A DNA stretch of 64,000 nucleotides from Desmospora profundinema (GTDB lineage: Bacteria > Bacillota > Bacilli > Thermoactinomycetales > DSM-45169), in contig NZ_JAVDQG010000004.1 in the NCBI RefSeq assembly GCF_031454155.1, positions 62,001 to 126,000 on the forward strand, in the 5' to 3' direction. The notes below the pieces were generated by a model. It was not told the DNA's origin. It searched no databases and was given only the letters and a program-made list of their open reading frames with translations. Positions 42,524 to 50,205 of the stretch are shown here, one piece after another; the first letter of the stretch is position 1, and every line of letters begins with the position of its first letter. The position numbers were made by a program, and so were the translations under genes.

Positions 42524-42569
42524 TAAAGAGTCGTGAACAACCACATCGATCATAGAGGGAGCGGTGCAG

Positions 42570-43301
42570 ATGGAATCGGATATCCACCAGTTGGCAGGGT
42601 GGATTCAGGAGGCCGGGAGCACGGTCGTCCTGACAGGAGCGGGGATGTCGACCGAAAGTGGGGTCCCCGACTTTCGGTCCCGGGAGGGATTCTGGAAGCG
42701 GGTGGATCCGCAGCAGGTGGCAACCGTTTCCGCTTTGGAAGAAGATTATGAAACATTTCACCGTTTTTACCGCCTTCGGGTAAGGGGGGTGGAACGAGTC
42801 CACCCTCATATCGGTCATGAGGTATTAACCCACTGGGAGCACCAGGGGCGTATTTATGGAATCGCCACGCAAAATGTGGATCGTCTGCACCAGCGGGCAG
42901 GCAGCCGCCAGGTATGGGAGTTACACGGCAATCTCATGCAGTTTCACTGTTATGATTGTAAGGAGCCTGCGGAACGGTCGCGGTTTTTGGAGAAGGATGC
43001 CTGCCTTTCCTGCGGTGGGCGCCTTCGTCCCGGTATTGTCCTGTTTGGGGAATGGCTTCCGGAGGCGGTGTGGGTAGAGGCGATGGAGGCCGTACAGCAG
43101 GCGGAGTTATTACTGATCATCGGTACCAGCTTGGAAGTGTATCCGGTCAACCAGATGCCCACCCTCTGCCGGGGAAAGTCCGTGTTGATCAATGCGGCCG
43201 AGACGCAGATGGACCATCAGCTGGACTTGATGATTCGGGGAAAAGCGGGCCAAGTGCTGAAACAGGTCGAACAGGCTTTGAATAAGGAGGGGGAAGGGTG
43301 A
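42570..43301 (+). CDS. Sirtuin-type NAD-dependent protein deacylase
   Basis: The 243-residue protein has the sirtuin motifs V-L-T-G-A-G-M-S-T-E-S-G-V-P-D-F-R near residue 22, T-Q-N-V-D-R-L-H near 101 and the catalytic His in E-L-H-G-N-L near 119. A zinc site with C-x-x-C pairs (C-Y-D-C and C-L-S-C) follows, then the NAD-binding I-G-T-S-L-E-V-Y-P near 190. It removes acetyl or longer acyl groups from lysines. I prefer the ATG at 42570, eight bases after GAGGGAG, to the GTG at 42564. Its stop overlaps the next gene. Confidence 0.94.
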   Translation: MESDIHQLAGWIQEAGSTVVLTGAGMSTESGVPDFRSREGFWKRVDPQQVATVSALEEDYETFHRFYRLRVRGVERVHPHIGHEVLTHWEHQGRIYGIATQNVDRLHQRAGSRQVWELHGNLMQFHCYDCKEPAERSRFLEKDACLSCGGRLRPGIVLFGEWLPEAVWVEAMEAVQQAELLLIIGTSLEVYPVNQMPTLCRGKSVLINAAETQMDHQLDLMIRGKAGQVLKQVEQALNKEGEG

Positions 43302-44173
43302 ACAGCTTGACAGAGGCAAGTGTGATTTTGTTTGTCTATGGATCACTCCGCCGGGGAGAAAAATATCATCATTATCTGGATGGAGCCGAGCGGATCGCTG
43401 CACAGGCATGGACGACCGGCCGGCTGCTTGATACGGGTTTGGGATATCCGGGCATGCTTTCGGCGGATTCCGGTCGTGTGTACGGGGAGTTATACCGAGT
43501 ATCCCGTCCTTTGCTGGCACGGATTGATGCCTTGGAAGTCTATTCGCCGGGAGAAAATAACAACGAGTATGAACGGATTCAAGTGACCGTGGGAACCGAT
43601 GCCAACGATTATCATGCCCAGACCTACTTGTATATTCAACCGAACAGGAATGAAGAAGAAGTCCCCCATGGTGATTGGCGCTTACGCGATTTACGGCGAC
43701 GGCTGCCGTTGCTTTATTTTGCTTTCGGGTCGTGCATGGATGATGAACGGTTCCGTTTGCAGGGAGTGGCCGAAGCCTTCCGGGAGCGATTGGGTCGGGG
43801 GGTATTGTACGGGTACGATATGCGTTATACCCTGCCTTACCCCGATGGCGGCCGTGCAGATTTAGTAGAGGAAGCAGGAGCCGTGGCCGAGGGCGTGGTC
43901 TATCGGATCGATGCGAACGGGTTGGATTATCTTTTTTGGAGGGAAGGAGTGGAAGAGGGCACCTACCGGCCGGCGATCGTCGGGGTGGAGATGGATGACG
44001 GTGTTCAGGATGCCCTCACATTCCTCGTCATCAACAAAGGGGAAGAGTCGGCTCCTCCGGAACATTACGCCCGCGAAATCCTGCGAGGGGCCCATGGGAC
44101 GGTGAGCGACACCTATCACCGGAACCTGCGGGAGCGGTTGAAAGAGCGGTTTCAAATGACGATACCGTTTTAA
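43298..44173 (+). CDS. Tandem gamma-glutamylcyclotransferase-like protein (YkqA type)
   Basis: The 291-residue protein has two GGCT/AIG2 folds: one at about 9-125 (F-V-Y-G-S-L-R-R-G-E, and L-E-V-Y-S-P-G with the catalytic-position Glu) and one at about 138-275 (Y-F-A-F-G-S-C-M-D-D, and A-V-A-E-G-V-V-Y). Bacillus YkqA has the same double arrangement. GGCT enzymes cyclise gamma-glutamyl compounds to 5-oxoproline; substrate here is unknown. The GTG start overlaps the sirtuin stop (GTGA), so both are coupled. Confidence 0.87.
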   Translation: MNSLTEASVILFVYGSLRRGEKYHHYLDGAERIAAQAWTTGRLLDTGLGYPGMLSADSGRVYGELYRVSRPLLARIDALEVYSPGENNNEYERIQVTVGTDANDYHAQTYLYIQPNRNEEEVPHGDWRLRDLRRRLPLLYFAFGSCMDDERFRLQGVAEAFRERLGRGVLYGYDMRYTLPYPDGGRADLVEEAGAVAEGVVYRIDANGLDYLFWREGVEEGTYRPAIVGVEMDDGVQDALTFLVINKGEESAPPEHYAREILRGAHGTVSDTYHRNLRERLKERFQMTIPF

Positions 44174-44181
44174 AGTAAAGT

Positions 44182-44207
44182 ACCCGGCTATGAGGCCGGG
44201 TTTTTTC
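44182..44207 (+). terminator. Terminator of the sirtuin/YkqA operon
   Basis: ACCCGGC/GCCGGGT with a six-base loop, followed by six T; it abuts the stop of the converging gene. Confidence 0.88.
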
Positions 44208-44923
44208 TAGCGTTGGAACAGGCGGGATAAGAACTGGCGGTCATGTGCCGTCCACCCCCGATTTTTCAACACGTTCAAAGCCTGATCGGACAACGGGGCA
44301 CTTACATGGAAAGGGATTCCCCGTTTCAAGGCTTCATAGTCGACGGCCTGCAAACTTTCCACGCTCATATCGCTGCTTTTCCATATTTCCAAGCGGGTTC
44401 CATCCTGGAAGTGGAGAAGGTAAGAGCCACTGAAAAGCTCAAATTCTTCCCCAACGGTATAACTGACACTGATGGACTGGACATCCTCCCAGGATTGTAT
44501 CTGTTCCACGCCCAGGGTATAGAAAGGAGAATGAACAATTTGGCGTTCATCGATCATCACATAAGAATCCAGCACCATTACCAAAAGCGGGACCGCCACA
44601 GCCAGGGGGACAAGAAAGGTCTTCAGTGTTTGCCGCCACGCTCCGATTCCGGCCCGTAACGCGTGTATATAAAAGAAAGCCAGCACCAGAATCGCAATGA
44701 CAAAGGCAGAATTACTGGCGGTATCCCGGTACGCATGAAAATAGAGGGCACCTTGGTCCTGAAACAACCACGTCTGTATGACGGACATTCCCTGGATAAT
44801 CAGTGCCAACGGCAGGATGAGGATCAAAAGGTTGGTTAAGGTGGAACGACTCCCCCGCAACAGCCGCCGGTGCCAACGCTCCTGGGAATGTGGATTTTGT
44901 TGGACCTCTTCTAAGGCAGTCAT
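44207..44923 (-). CDS. Membrane protein with PH-like domain
   Basis: The 238-residue protein has four hydrophobic segments in the first ~150 residues (near 30-50, 75-95, 110-135). A cytosolic region then resembles a bacterial PH-type domain: Y-V-M-I-D-E-R-Q-I-V, followed by W-E-D-V-Q-S-I-S-V-S-Y and L-L-H-F-Q-D-G-T-R-L-E-I-W. No function is known to me. Start at 44923 behind AGAGGAGAG; the longer frame is not supported. Confidence 0.68.
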   Translation of the reverse strand: MTALEEVQQNPHSQERWHRRLLRGSRSTLTNLLILILPLALIIQGMSVIQTWLFQDQGALYFHAYRDTASNSAFVIAILVLAFFYIHALRAGIGAWRQTLKTFLVPLAVAVPLLVMVLDSYVMIDERQIVHSPFYTLGVEQIQSWEDVQSISVSYTVGEEFELFSGSYLLHFQDGTRLEIWKSSDMSVESLQAVDYEALKRGIPFHVSAPLSDQALNVLKNRGWTAHDRQFLSRLFQR

Positions 44924-45072
44924 GCTGTCAGTCTCTCCTCTTATCGTGTATCTTTTGTTTATCTTACAACATTTCGGCAAAAAAACATACGACTATTGTC
45001 AGGGCGTTTTCCGGAATGTACGAATCGGAAAAAGGGAAAAGTATCCATGAGTATCCCTTGGAGGAGGATGTC

Positions 45073-45954
45073 ATGATGTCCCGGCAGACAAACGGTCAAT
45101 CCCAACAACCCCTGCAACCGCCTCAGCATCAGAACCGACAGCCCGGATTGGAATCGGAGATGGTTCCCCGCCCGGTGGCGGAGAATCCACAATATCAAGG
45201 AAGTGGAAAGCTGGCGAACAAACGGGCTTTGATCACCGGCGGGGACAGTGGGATTGGACGAGCTGTCGCCATCGCATTCGCAAAGGAAGGGGCCGACGTG
45301 GCTATTTTGTACTTGGATGAGCATGATGACGCGCGGGAAACTCAGGTGCGGGTGGAGGAGCTGGGCAGGAGAGCACTGGTGATCCCCGGGGACATCGGGG
45401 ATGAGGCTTTTTGCAAACAAGCCGTTCAACAGACGGTGGATGGCCTGGGTGGGTTGGATATCCTGGTGAATAACGCCGCTGAGCAACATCCCCAAGATGG
45501 GATTGATCACATCGATGCGCAGCAATTGGAACGGACTTTTCGAACCAATGTCTTTTCCTTTTTCCACCTGACCAAAGCCGCATTGCCTCATTTGCCCCAA
45601 GGAGGCAGTATCATCAACACCACTTCGGTGACAGCATACAAAGGAAACCCGATCCTGATCGACTATTCCGCTACCAAAGGCGCGATCGTTTCCTTTACGC
45701 GGGCATTATCACAATCCCTGATCAAACAGGGAATACGGGTAAACGGGGTTGCGCCCGGACCGATCTGGACACCTTTGATTCCGTCCACCTTTGATGCGAA
45801 TCAGGTGGCTTCATTCGGATCCAACACCCCGATGGGACGAGCGGGACAACCGGCGGAATTGGCGGCCAGCTATGTGTTTCTCGCGTCAGCCGATTCTTCG
45901 TACATCAGCGGCCAAGTGCTTCATCCAAACGGCGGAGAGGTTATCAACGGTTAA
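45073..45954 (+). CDS. SDR-family oxidoreductase (YdaD/YhdF-like general stress type)
   Basis: The 293-residue protein has a Gln/Pro-rich N-terminal extension (about 1-48) typical of this SDR group, then T-G-G-D-S-G-I-G (cofactor loop near 56), N-N-A-A-E near 134, catalytic Ser in N-T-T-S-V and Y-x-x-x-K in D-Y-S-A-T-K-G near 198. Bacillus relatives are general-stress proteins of unknown substrate, often called glucose dehydrogenase-like. GGAGGAGG precedes the paired ATG codons at 45073 and 45076. Confidence 0.9.
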   Translation: MMSRQTNGQSQQPLQPPQHQNRQPGLESEMVPRPVAENPQYQGSGKLANKRALITGGDSGIGRAVAIAFAKEGADVAILYLDEHDDARETQVRVEELGRRALVIPGDIGDEAFCKQAVQQTVDGLGGLDILVNNAAEQHPQDGIDHIDAQQLERTFRTNVFSFFHLTKAALPHLPQGGSIINTTSVTAYKGNPILIDYSATKGAIVSFTRALSQSLIKQGIRVNGVAPGPIWTPLIPSTFDANQVASFGSNTPMGRAGQPAELAASYVFLASADSSYISGQVLHPNGGEVING

Positions 45955-46008
45955 AGCAAGCCATTACTTTTATTCAAGATAAGGGAAATGGAAAGGAGAG
46001 TGGAGTCA

Positions 46009-46464
46009 ATGGGCGATTGGGAGCGCGGCGGTCACGATACATCGCTGACACGGCCTTCTCATGAATGGGATCGTTCCTTTCAGCGGTTTTTAAATGAACC
46101 GTTATTTCCCGGGGAAGGGTTCGGGGAAGGGACGTTCCTCCCGGCTCTGAATGTAGAGGAAAAAGCGGATCGCTATCTCATCCAGGCGGAGATGCCTGGG
46201 ATGGAACAGGACGACATCGATATTGAGGTGCAGGGCAACACCCTGACCATTCGGGGCGAACGCCGGGAGGAGCGGAGGGAAGACAGCCGCTACCATCTGA
46301 TGGAAAGCCGTTACGGCATCTTTCAACGATCCTTCACTTTACCGGAAAACGCCGATGTGAAAGGGATCACTGCCGAGAGCAAAAACGGTGTCCTCTATAT
46401 TGATGTGCCCAAAGATCAATCAGGGGAACCGCGAAAAATCCGGATTAAGAAACGGGAACAATAA
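46009..46464 (+). CDS. Hsp20/alpha-crystallin small heat-shock protein
   Basis: The 151-residue protein has a short N-terminal arm and an alpha-crystallin domain (about 42-135): L-P-A-L-N-V-E-E, Y-L-I-Q-A-E-M-P-G, I-R-G-E-R and the closing N-G-V-L-Y-I-D-V-P-K. It acts as an ATP-independent holdase. It follows the SDR by 54 bp and may share a stress-induced transcript. The alternative start at 45988 is possible; GGAGAG lies closer to 46009. Confidence 0.93.
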   Translation: MGDWERGGHDTSLTRPSHEWDRSFQRFLNEPLFPGEGFGEGTFLPALNVEEKADRYLIQAEMPGMEQDDIDIEVQGNTLTIRGERREERREDSRYHLMESRYGIFQRSFTLPENADVKGITAESKNGVLYIDVPKDQSGEPRKIRIKKREQ

Positions 46465-46571
46465 AACAAGGGCTGGGATGATTGCCGTACAGTGGTGAGC
46501 AACGTCAATCACACGGTCGGAAAAATCTGTGGTAAGATGATAGCGAAGACACATAGAGGAGGCAGATCACC

Positions 46572-47090
46572 TTGGCACAGACTCGCGAAGGCGCCATTAC
46601 ATTCAAAGGAAACCCCGTCACCTTGTTGGGACCCGAATTGAAAGCGGGGGATGCTGCTCCCGATTTTACCGTTCTAGCTAACGACTTGAGCCCGGTCACC
46701 CTGGCTGACAGCCGTGGTCATGTACGGATCATCAGTGTGGTTCCGTCTTTGGATACGGGTGTCTGCGACGCACAAACCCGACGTTTTAACGAAGAAGCGG
46801 CAAACCTGGGTGACCGTGTCCGCGTGCTTACCATCAGTGTGGACCTTCCCTTTGCCCAGAAACGCTGGTGTGGTGCCGCCGGTATTGACCGGGTACAAAC
46901 CTTGTCCGACCACCGGGACCTCTCCTTTGGAACCGCCTACGGAGTGGCAATCCAAGAACTGCGACTGCTGGCACGTTCCGTGTTTGTGATCGATGCCAAT
47001 GATCAGCTCGTTCATGTGGAACTTGTCTCCGAAGCGACCAACCATCCGGATTACGAAGCCGCAGTGGAAGCGGCCAAACGCGCATTGTGA
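46572..47090 (+). CDS. tpx: Thiol peroxidase Tpx
   Basis: The 172-residue atypical 2-Cys peroxiredoxin has the Tpx N-terminus [10 protein letters not shown], the peroxidatic Cys in P-S-L-D-T-G-V-C-D near residue 63 and the resolving Cys in R-W-C-G near 97. It reduces peroxides with thioredoxin. It starts at a TTG after GAGGAGG and is monocistronic. Confidence 0.96.
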   Translation: MAQTREGAITFKGNPVTLLGPELKAGDAAPDFTVLANDLSPVTLADSRGHVRIISVVPSLDTGVCDAQTRRFNEEAANLGDRVRVLTISVDLPFAQKRWCGAAGIDRVQTLSDHRDLSFGTAYGVAIQELRLLARSVFVIDANDQLVHVELVSEATNHPDYEAAVEAAKRAL

Positions 47091-47092
47091 CG

Positions 47093-47121
47093 AAAAGCCC
47101 GGGAGTGGTCCCCGGGCTTTT
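47093..47121 (+). terminator. Terminator of tpx
   Basis: AAAAGCCCGGG pairs with CCCGGGCTTTT around a seven-base loop, three bases after the stop. Confidence 0.88.
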
Positions 47122-47277
47122 GTTGGATCGGTGAAGTGCCGGAATGCTTGGCGGATGGAAGCGGCAAGAGTGGGTAACACTGAACGACAAAGATGGCACC
47201 TGTGAAAGAGGTGAGGCGCGCCCTTGTCGCTCTGGCAGAGCGTCCGACCGATTCAGATGAAAGGCAGGTGCATCGCG

Positions 47278-47859
47278 GTGTCTTCCCGTTCTCTCTACCG
47301 GTTGTTCATTGCGATCCCGGTTCCTTCCGAGCATCGGCGTTGGATGGAAGAATGGTGCCGGGAGCGATCCGAACATTGGCCCTTCAAGAAATGGGTCCAC
47401 CCGTCGGATTATCATATTACGGTCCAGTTCCTGGGAGGGTGCACCTTTCGTCAGGCCCGCGAGGTGAAGCAGCGGGTTCGCTCCCTGGTTGCGGACCAGG
47501 AACCCTTCACCCTTTCTTTGGGTTCGATAGGGTGGTTTGGAATCCCCGATCATCCGCGCATTTTGTGGGCGGGGCTGAACGGGGATCTGGATCGTTTGCA
47601 CCAGCTCTACCAGGCGGTATCGGATACCGTCTCCCCTGTGGGATTTGAAAAGGAAAAACGCGTGTACCGGCCCCATGTCACATTGGCCAAGAAATACAAG
47701 CGGAACGATTTTCCCCATGAACAGGCAGATGCGCTGTTTCGTCCGGAATCGGCAGGGCTGAAACCATGGATCGTCGATGAATTGATCCTCTACCAAACCC
47801 ATGTGTATCGGTCTCCAATGTATCAACCGCTGGCTGTGTTTGAAGTAGGGGCAGGATGA
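47278..47859 (+). CDS. thpR: RNA 2',3'-cyclic phosphodiesterase ThpR (2'-5' RNA ligase family)
   Basis: The 193-residue protein has the two HxT motifs of the 2H phosphoesterase fold, H-I-T-V-Q-F near residue 45 and H-V-T-L-A near 132, with R-L-F-I-A-I-P-V-P at the start. It hydrolyses 2',3'-cyclic phosphate ends of RNA. I choose the GTG at 47278, seven bases after AGGCAGGTG; the in-frame ATG at 47257 has no site. Confidence 0.9.
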   Translation: MSSRSLYRLFIAIPVPSEHRRWMEEWCRERSEHWPFKKWVHPSDYHITVQFLGGCTFRQAREVKQRVRSLVADQEPFTLSLGSIGWFGIPDHPRILWAGLNGDLDRLHQLYQAVSDTVSPVGFEKEKRVYRPHVTLAKKYKRNDFPHEQADALFRPESAGLKPWIVDELILYQTHVYRSPMYQPLAVFEVGAG

Positions 47860-47984
47860 ATGGAAACCGGGCGGAGTATGAAGCTCCGCCCGGTATGATT
47901 TTGTTAAACATTCTTCTTAACATGGATTTCCTCATTCTTGCTGTTGCAATGGTTCCTGTCGTTCGATATGTTAAAAATGGTTAT

Positions 47985-48098
47985 GGAGTGTCGCAAACCC
48001 ACCACTCCCAAAACAAAACTAGGGAACCGGAAATGAATCGACTTTCCCGCACCTGCGGGCTTATTCCGATGTTCCCCTTTAACGAAAGGGGTTTTTTT
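47985..48098 (+). promoter_or_regulatory. preQ1-I riboswitch with transcription terminator controlling queDEC
   Basis: GGAGTG (47985-47990) pairs with CACTCC (48003-48008) around the loop TCGCAAACCCAC, followed by the A-rich tail CAAAACAAAACTAGGG. This is the preQ1 class I consensus, in which the loop CCC pairs with the tail GGG. A terminator CCCCTTT-AACG-AAAGGGG-T7 follows at 48074-48098. GGGAAC (48022-48027), overlapping the tail, is complementary to GTTCCC (48071-48076), overlapping the terminator 5' arm, which supplies an antiterminator. Ligand binding would free the terminator and stop queDEC transcription. CCCGCA/TGCGGG at about 48047-48060 forms a minor hairpin between. Confidence 0.9.
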
Positions 48099-48575
48099 GT
48101 GGATTTTCAAATACCCGTAAAGCTGGAGCGTTTCGGCGAGGACATTAAACGGAACGAACTGAGATATCACCACCGGCGGGTGGCCGTCACCAAGTCGTTC
48201 ACCTTTGATGCCGCTCACCACCTTCATCTGTACGAGGGAAAGTGCAAGAGCCTCCACGGCCATACGTACCATTTGTCGATCACAGTCAGCGGTTATGTGG
48301 ATGAGATCGGCATCGTCATGGATTTTGGAGAAATCAAGCGCTTGTTCAAGGAAGAGATTGATGCCCGGCTGGATCATCGTTATTTAAACGAGGTATTGCC
48401 CAATATGAATACCTCTGCTGAAAATATGATTGTTTGGATGTGGGAGCAATTGGACCGCCGTCTGGAAGCGGATGGTTGGAAAGCGAAGGGGCACCGTCTG
48501 GAAGAGCTGACGCTTTACGAGACGCCCACAAGCCGTGTAACCCTGAAACGGGAATGGATGACAGGCGATGAGTGA
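48099..48575 (+). CDS. queD: 6-carboxy-5,6,7,8-tetrahydropterin synthase QueD
   Basis: The 158-residue protein has the PTPS/QueD fold: F-T-F-D-A-A-H-H-L near residue 32, C-K-S-L-H-G-H-T-Y near 49 (zinc His and catalytic Cys), D-F-G-E-I-K near 72, L-D-H-R-Y-L-N near 88 and a late E-T-P-T-S near 144. It converts dihydroneopterin triphosphate to 6-carboxytetrahydropterin for queuosine. I place the start at the GTG directly after the terminator T-run; AAAGGGG of the terminator stem lies seven bases upstream as ribosome site. The longer upstream frame crosses the riboswitch and is not used. Confidence 0.9.
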   Translation: MDFQIPVKLERFGEDIKRNELRYHHRRVAVTKSFTFDAAHHLHLYEGKCKSLHGHTYHLSITVSGYVDEIGIVMDFGEIKRLFKEEIDARLDHRYLNEVLPNMNTSAENMIVWMWEQLDRRLEADGWKAKGHRLEELTLYETPTSRVTLKREWMTGDE

Positions 48576-49293
48576 TTGGATGCTGCCGGATTCGGAAACG
48601 TACTTGGAATGGGAACTGCCGATGGTGGAGATTTTTGAAACGGTAGAAGGAGAGGGAATGGCTGCTGGTTTTCCCACCGTGTTTGTGCGGACGTTTCACT
48701 GCAACCTGCGCTGCCGTTGGTGTGACACCCCCTACAGTTTTGCCCCCGCCAAACCGGTGTTTACTGCTACCTTGCGCCAAATTCGGGAACGGGTCGGCTC
48801 ATATGCCAGTCGCCGCATCTGTCTCACCGGAGGGGAGCCCCTGTTGCATCGGGAAAAATCGCTGGCTTTGTTGGAAACGTTGGCATCGCTGCCGGATGTG
48901 GATGACGTTCACATCGAGACCAACGGAGCTGTTGACCTGGCTCCTTTTGACCGGTGGCGGCGGGAATCGGTCACGGGGAAGAAAGTCCGGTTTATTTTGG
49001 ACTGGAAGCTGCCTGACTCTGGTGAGTCGGACCGGATGTTGCCGGACAACCTTTCTCTGCTAAAAGAGAGAGACGAATTGAAGTTTGTGCTGGCGAATCG
49101 GGACGACTTCCGCCATGCCGTGGAGTTTCTCTCCCGCAGTCCCCATCGGGGACAGACCTTGTTCAGCCCCGTCTTTGGTGAATTGGAACCGCGTCATCTG
49201 GTGGAGTGGGTGTTGGCGGAACCGCTGCCTCAAGTCAAAGTCAGTTTGCAACTGCATAAAACCATCTGGGATCCGGCACAAAGGGGGGTGTAA
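48568..49293 (+). CDS. queE: 7-carboxy-7-deazaguanine synthase QueE
   Basis: The 241-residue radical SAM enzyme has the E-T-V-E-G-E-G motif near residue 24, the cluster F-H-C-N-L-R-C-R-W-C-D-T near 48 (CxxxCxxC), the T-G-G-E-P-L-L near 88 and H-I-E-T-N-G-A near 112. It converts 6-carboxytetrahydropterin to 7-carboxy-7-deazaguanine. Its ATG overlaps the queD stop by 8 bp. Confidence 0.95.
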   Translation: MSDWMLPDSETYLEWELPMVEIFETVEGEGMAAGFPTVFVRTFHCNLRCRWCDTPYSFAPAKPVFTATLRQIRERVGSYASRRICLTGGEPLLHREKSLALLETLASLPDVDDVHIETNGAVDLAPFDRWRRESVTGKKVRFILDWKLPDSGESDRMLPDNLSLLKERDELKFVLANRDDFRHAVEFLSRSPHRGQTLFSPVFGELEPRHLVEWVLAEPLPQVKVSLQLHKTIWDPAQRGV

Positions 49294-49296
49294 ACC

Positions 49297-49974
49297 ATGA
49301 AGAAACGAGCGGTCGTCGTTTTGAGCGGCGGGCTGGACAGCACCACCTGTATGGGGCTGGCCCAGGAGGCGGGATACGCGTTGCTTCCTCTCACCTTCGC
49401 CTATGGACAGCGCCATGGGCGGGAAGTGGCACAGGCACGGAAGGTGGCACGCCACTACGGGGTGGAACATCAGGTGGTGGATATCGGCTTTTTCGGGCAG
49501 ATCGGTGGGAGTGCGCTGACCGATACCGCCATTCCCGTTCCCGATTCGGGGCAGGAAGAGGGGATTCCCTCCACCTATGTCCCCGCCCGCAATCTTATCT
49601 TTCTCTCCCTGGCGGCGGCGTATGCCGAAACTCGTGGGGCGGAAGTGATCTATATCGGAGTCTCCGCCGTCGATTTCAGCGGATATCCCGACTGCCGTCC
49701 CGCTTTTATTGAGAGTATGGAGGAGACGATCAATCGGGCCACCCGTGCCGGTCATACGGGCACTCGCTTGCGCATCGAAGCCCCTTTGGTCCATCTCAGC
49801 AAAGCGGATACGATCCGGGAAGGATTGCGCCTGCAGGTCCCCTACCACCTCACCACCTCCTGCTACCGCGGGGAGGAGCTGGCCTGCGGCCGCTGTGACA
49901 GCTGTCGCCTGCGCCTGAAGGGATTTGCCGATGCGGGGGCGGAGGACCCGATTCCGTATCGGGAAAGGGTGTAG
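49297..49974 (+). CDS. queC: 7-cyano-7-deazaguanine synthase QueC
   Basis: The 225-residue protein has the N-type ATP pyrophosphatase loop V-V-L-S-G-G-L-D-S-T-T near residue 6 and a C-terminal zinc site with C-Y-R-G...C-G-R-C-D-S-C near 188-205. It makes preQ0 from 7-carboxy-7-deazaguanine, ammonia and ATP. It ends the operon; queF (preQ0 to preQ1) is not in the window. Confidence 0.97.
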   Translation: MKKRAVVVLSGGLDSTTCMGLAQEAGYALLPLTFAYGQRHGREVAQARKVARHYGVEHQVVDIGFFGQIGGSALTDTAIPVPDSGQEEGIPSTYVPARNLIFLSLAAAYAETRGAEVIYIGVSAVDFSGYPDCRPAFIESMEETINRATRAGHTGTRLRIEAPLVHLSKADTIREGLRLQVPYHLTTSCYRGEELACGRCDSCRLRLKGFADAGAEDPIPYRERV

Positions 49975-50009
49975 ATGGGATTTGTTCCTGGTTCAAAGGT
50001 TGGTAAAAT

Positions 50010-50047
50010 ACCAAGAGAGGGAAAGGGCGCCTCTCCTGGTTTTTTTG
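50010..50047 (+). terminator. Terminator of the queDEC operon
   Basis: Outer ACCA/TGGT and inner GAGAGG/CCTCTC pairs, interrupted by bulges, followed by seven T. Confidence 0.78.
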
Positions 50048-50205
50048 TTGGTTTTAATCCTTATGGTAAGAGAGAGTCAAAGAGAGGTTTCATTTATTTC
50101 GTGTACAATAGAGGATATCAGCTGATGGGACCCTGTTGGGAAGTCCGTCCCTTTATAGGGTGACCGGCGGAAACGGAATTTTAAAAAACAGGAGTGGAAG
50201 TTAGG

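Noticed and set aside
47856-48098. 81-codon N-terminal extension of the queD frame
   Set aside because: It runs through the preQ1 aptamer and the terminator, which are RNA elements; the GTG after the terminator matches the QueD N-terminus.
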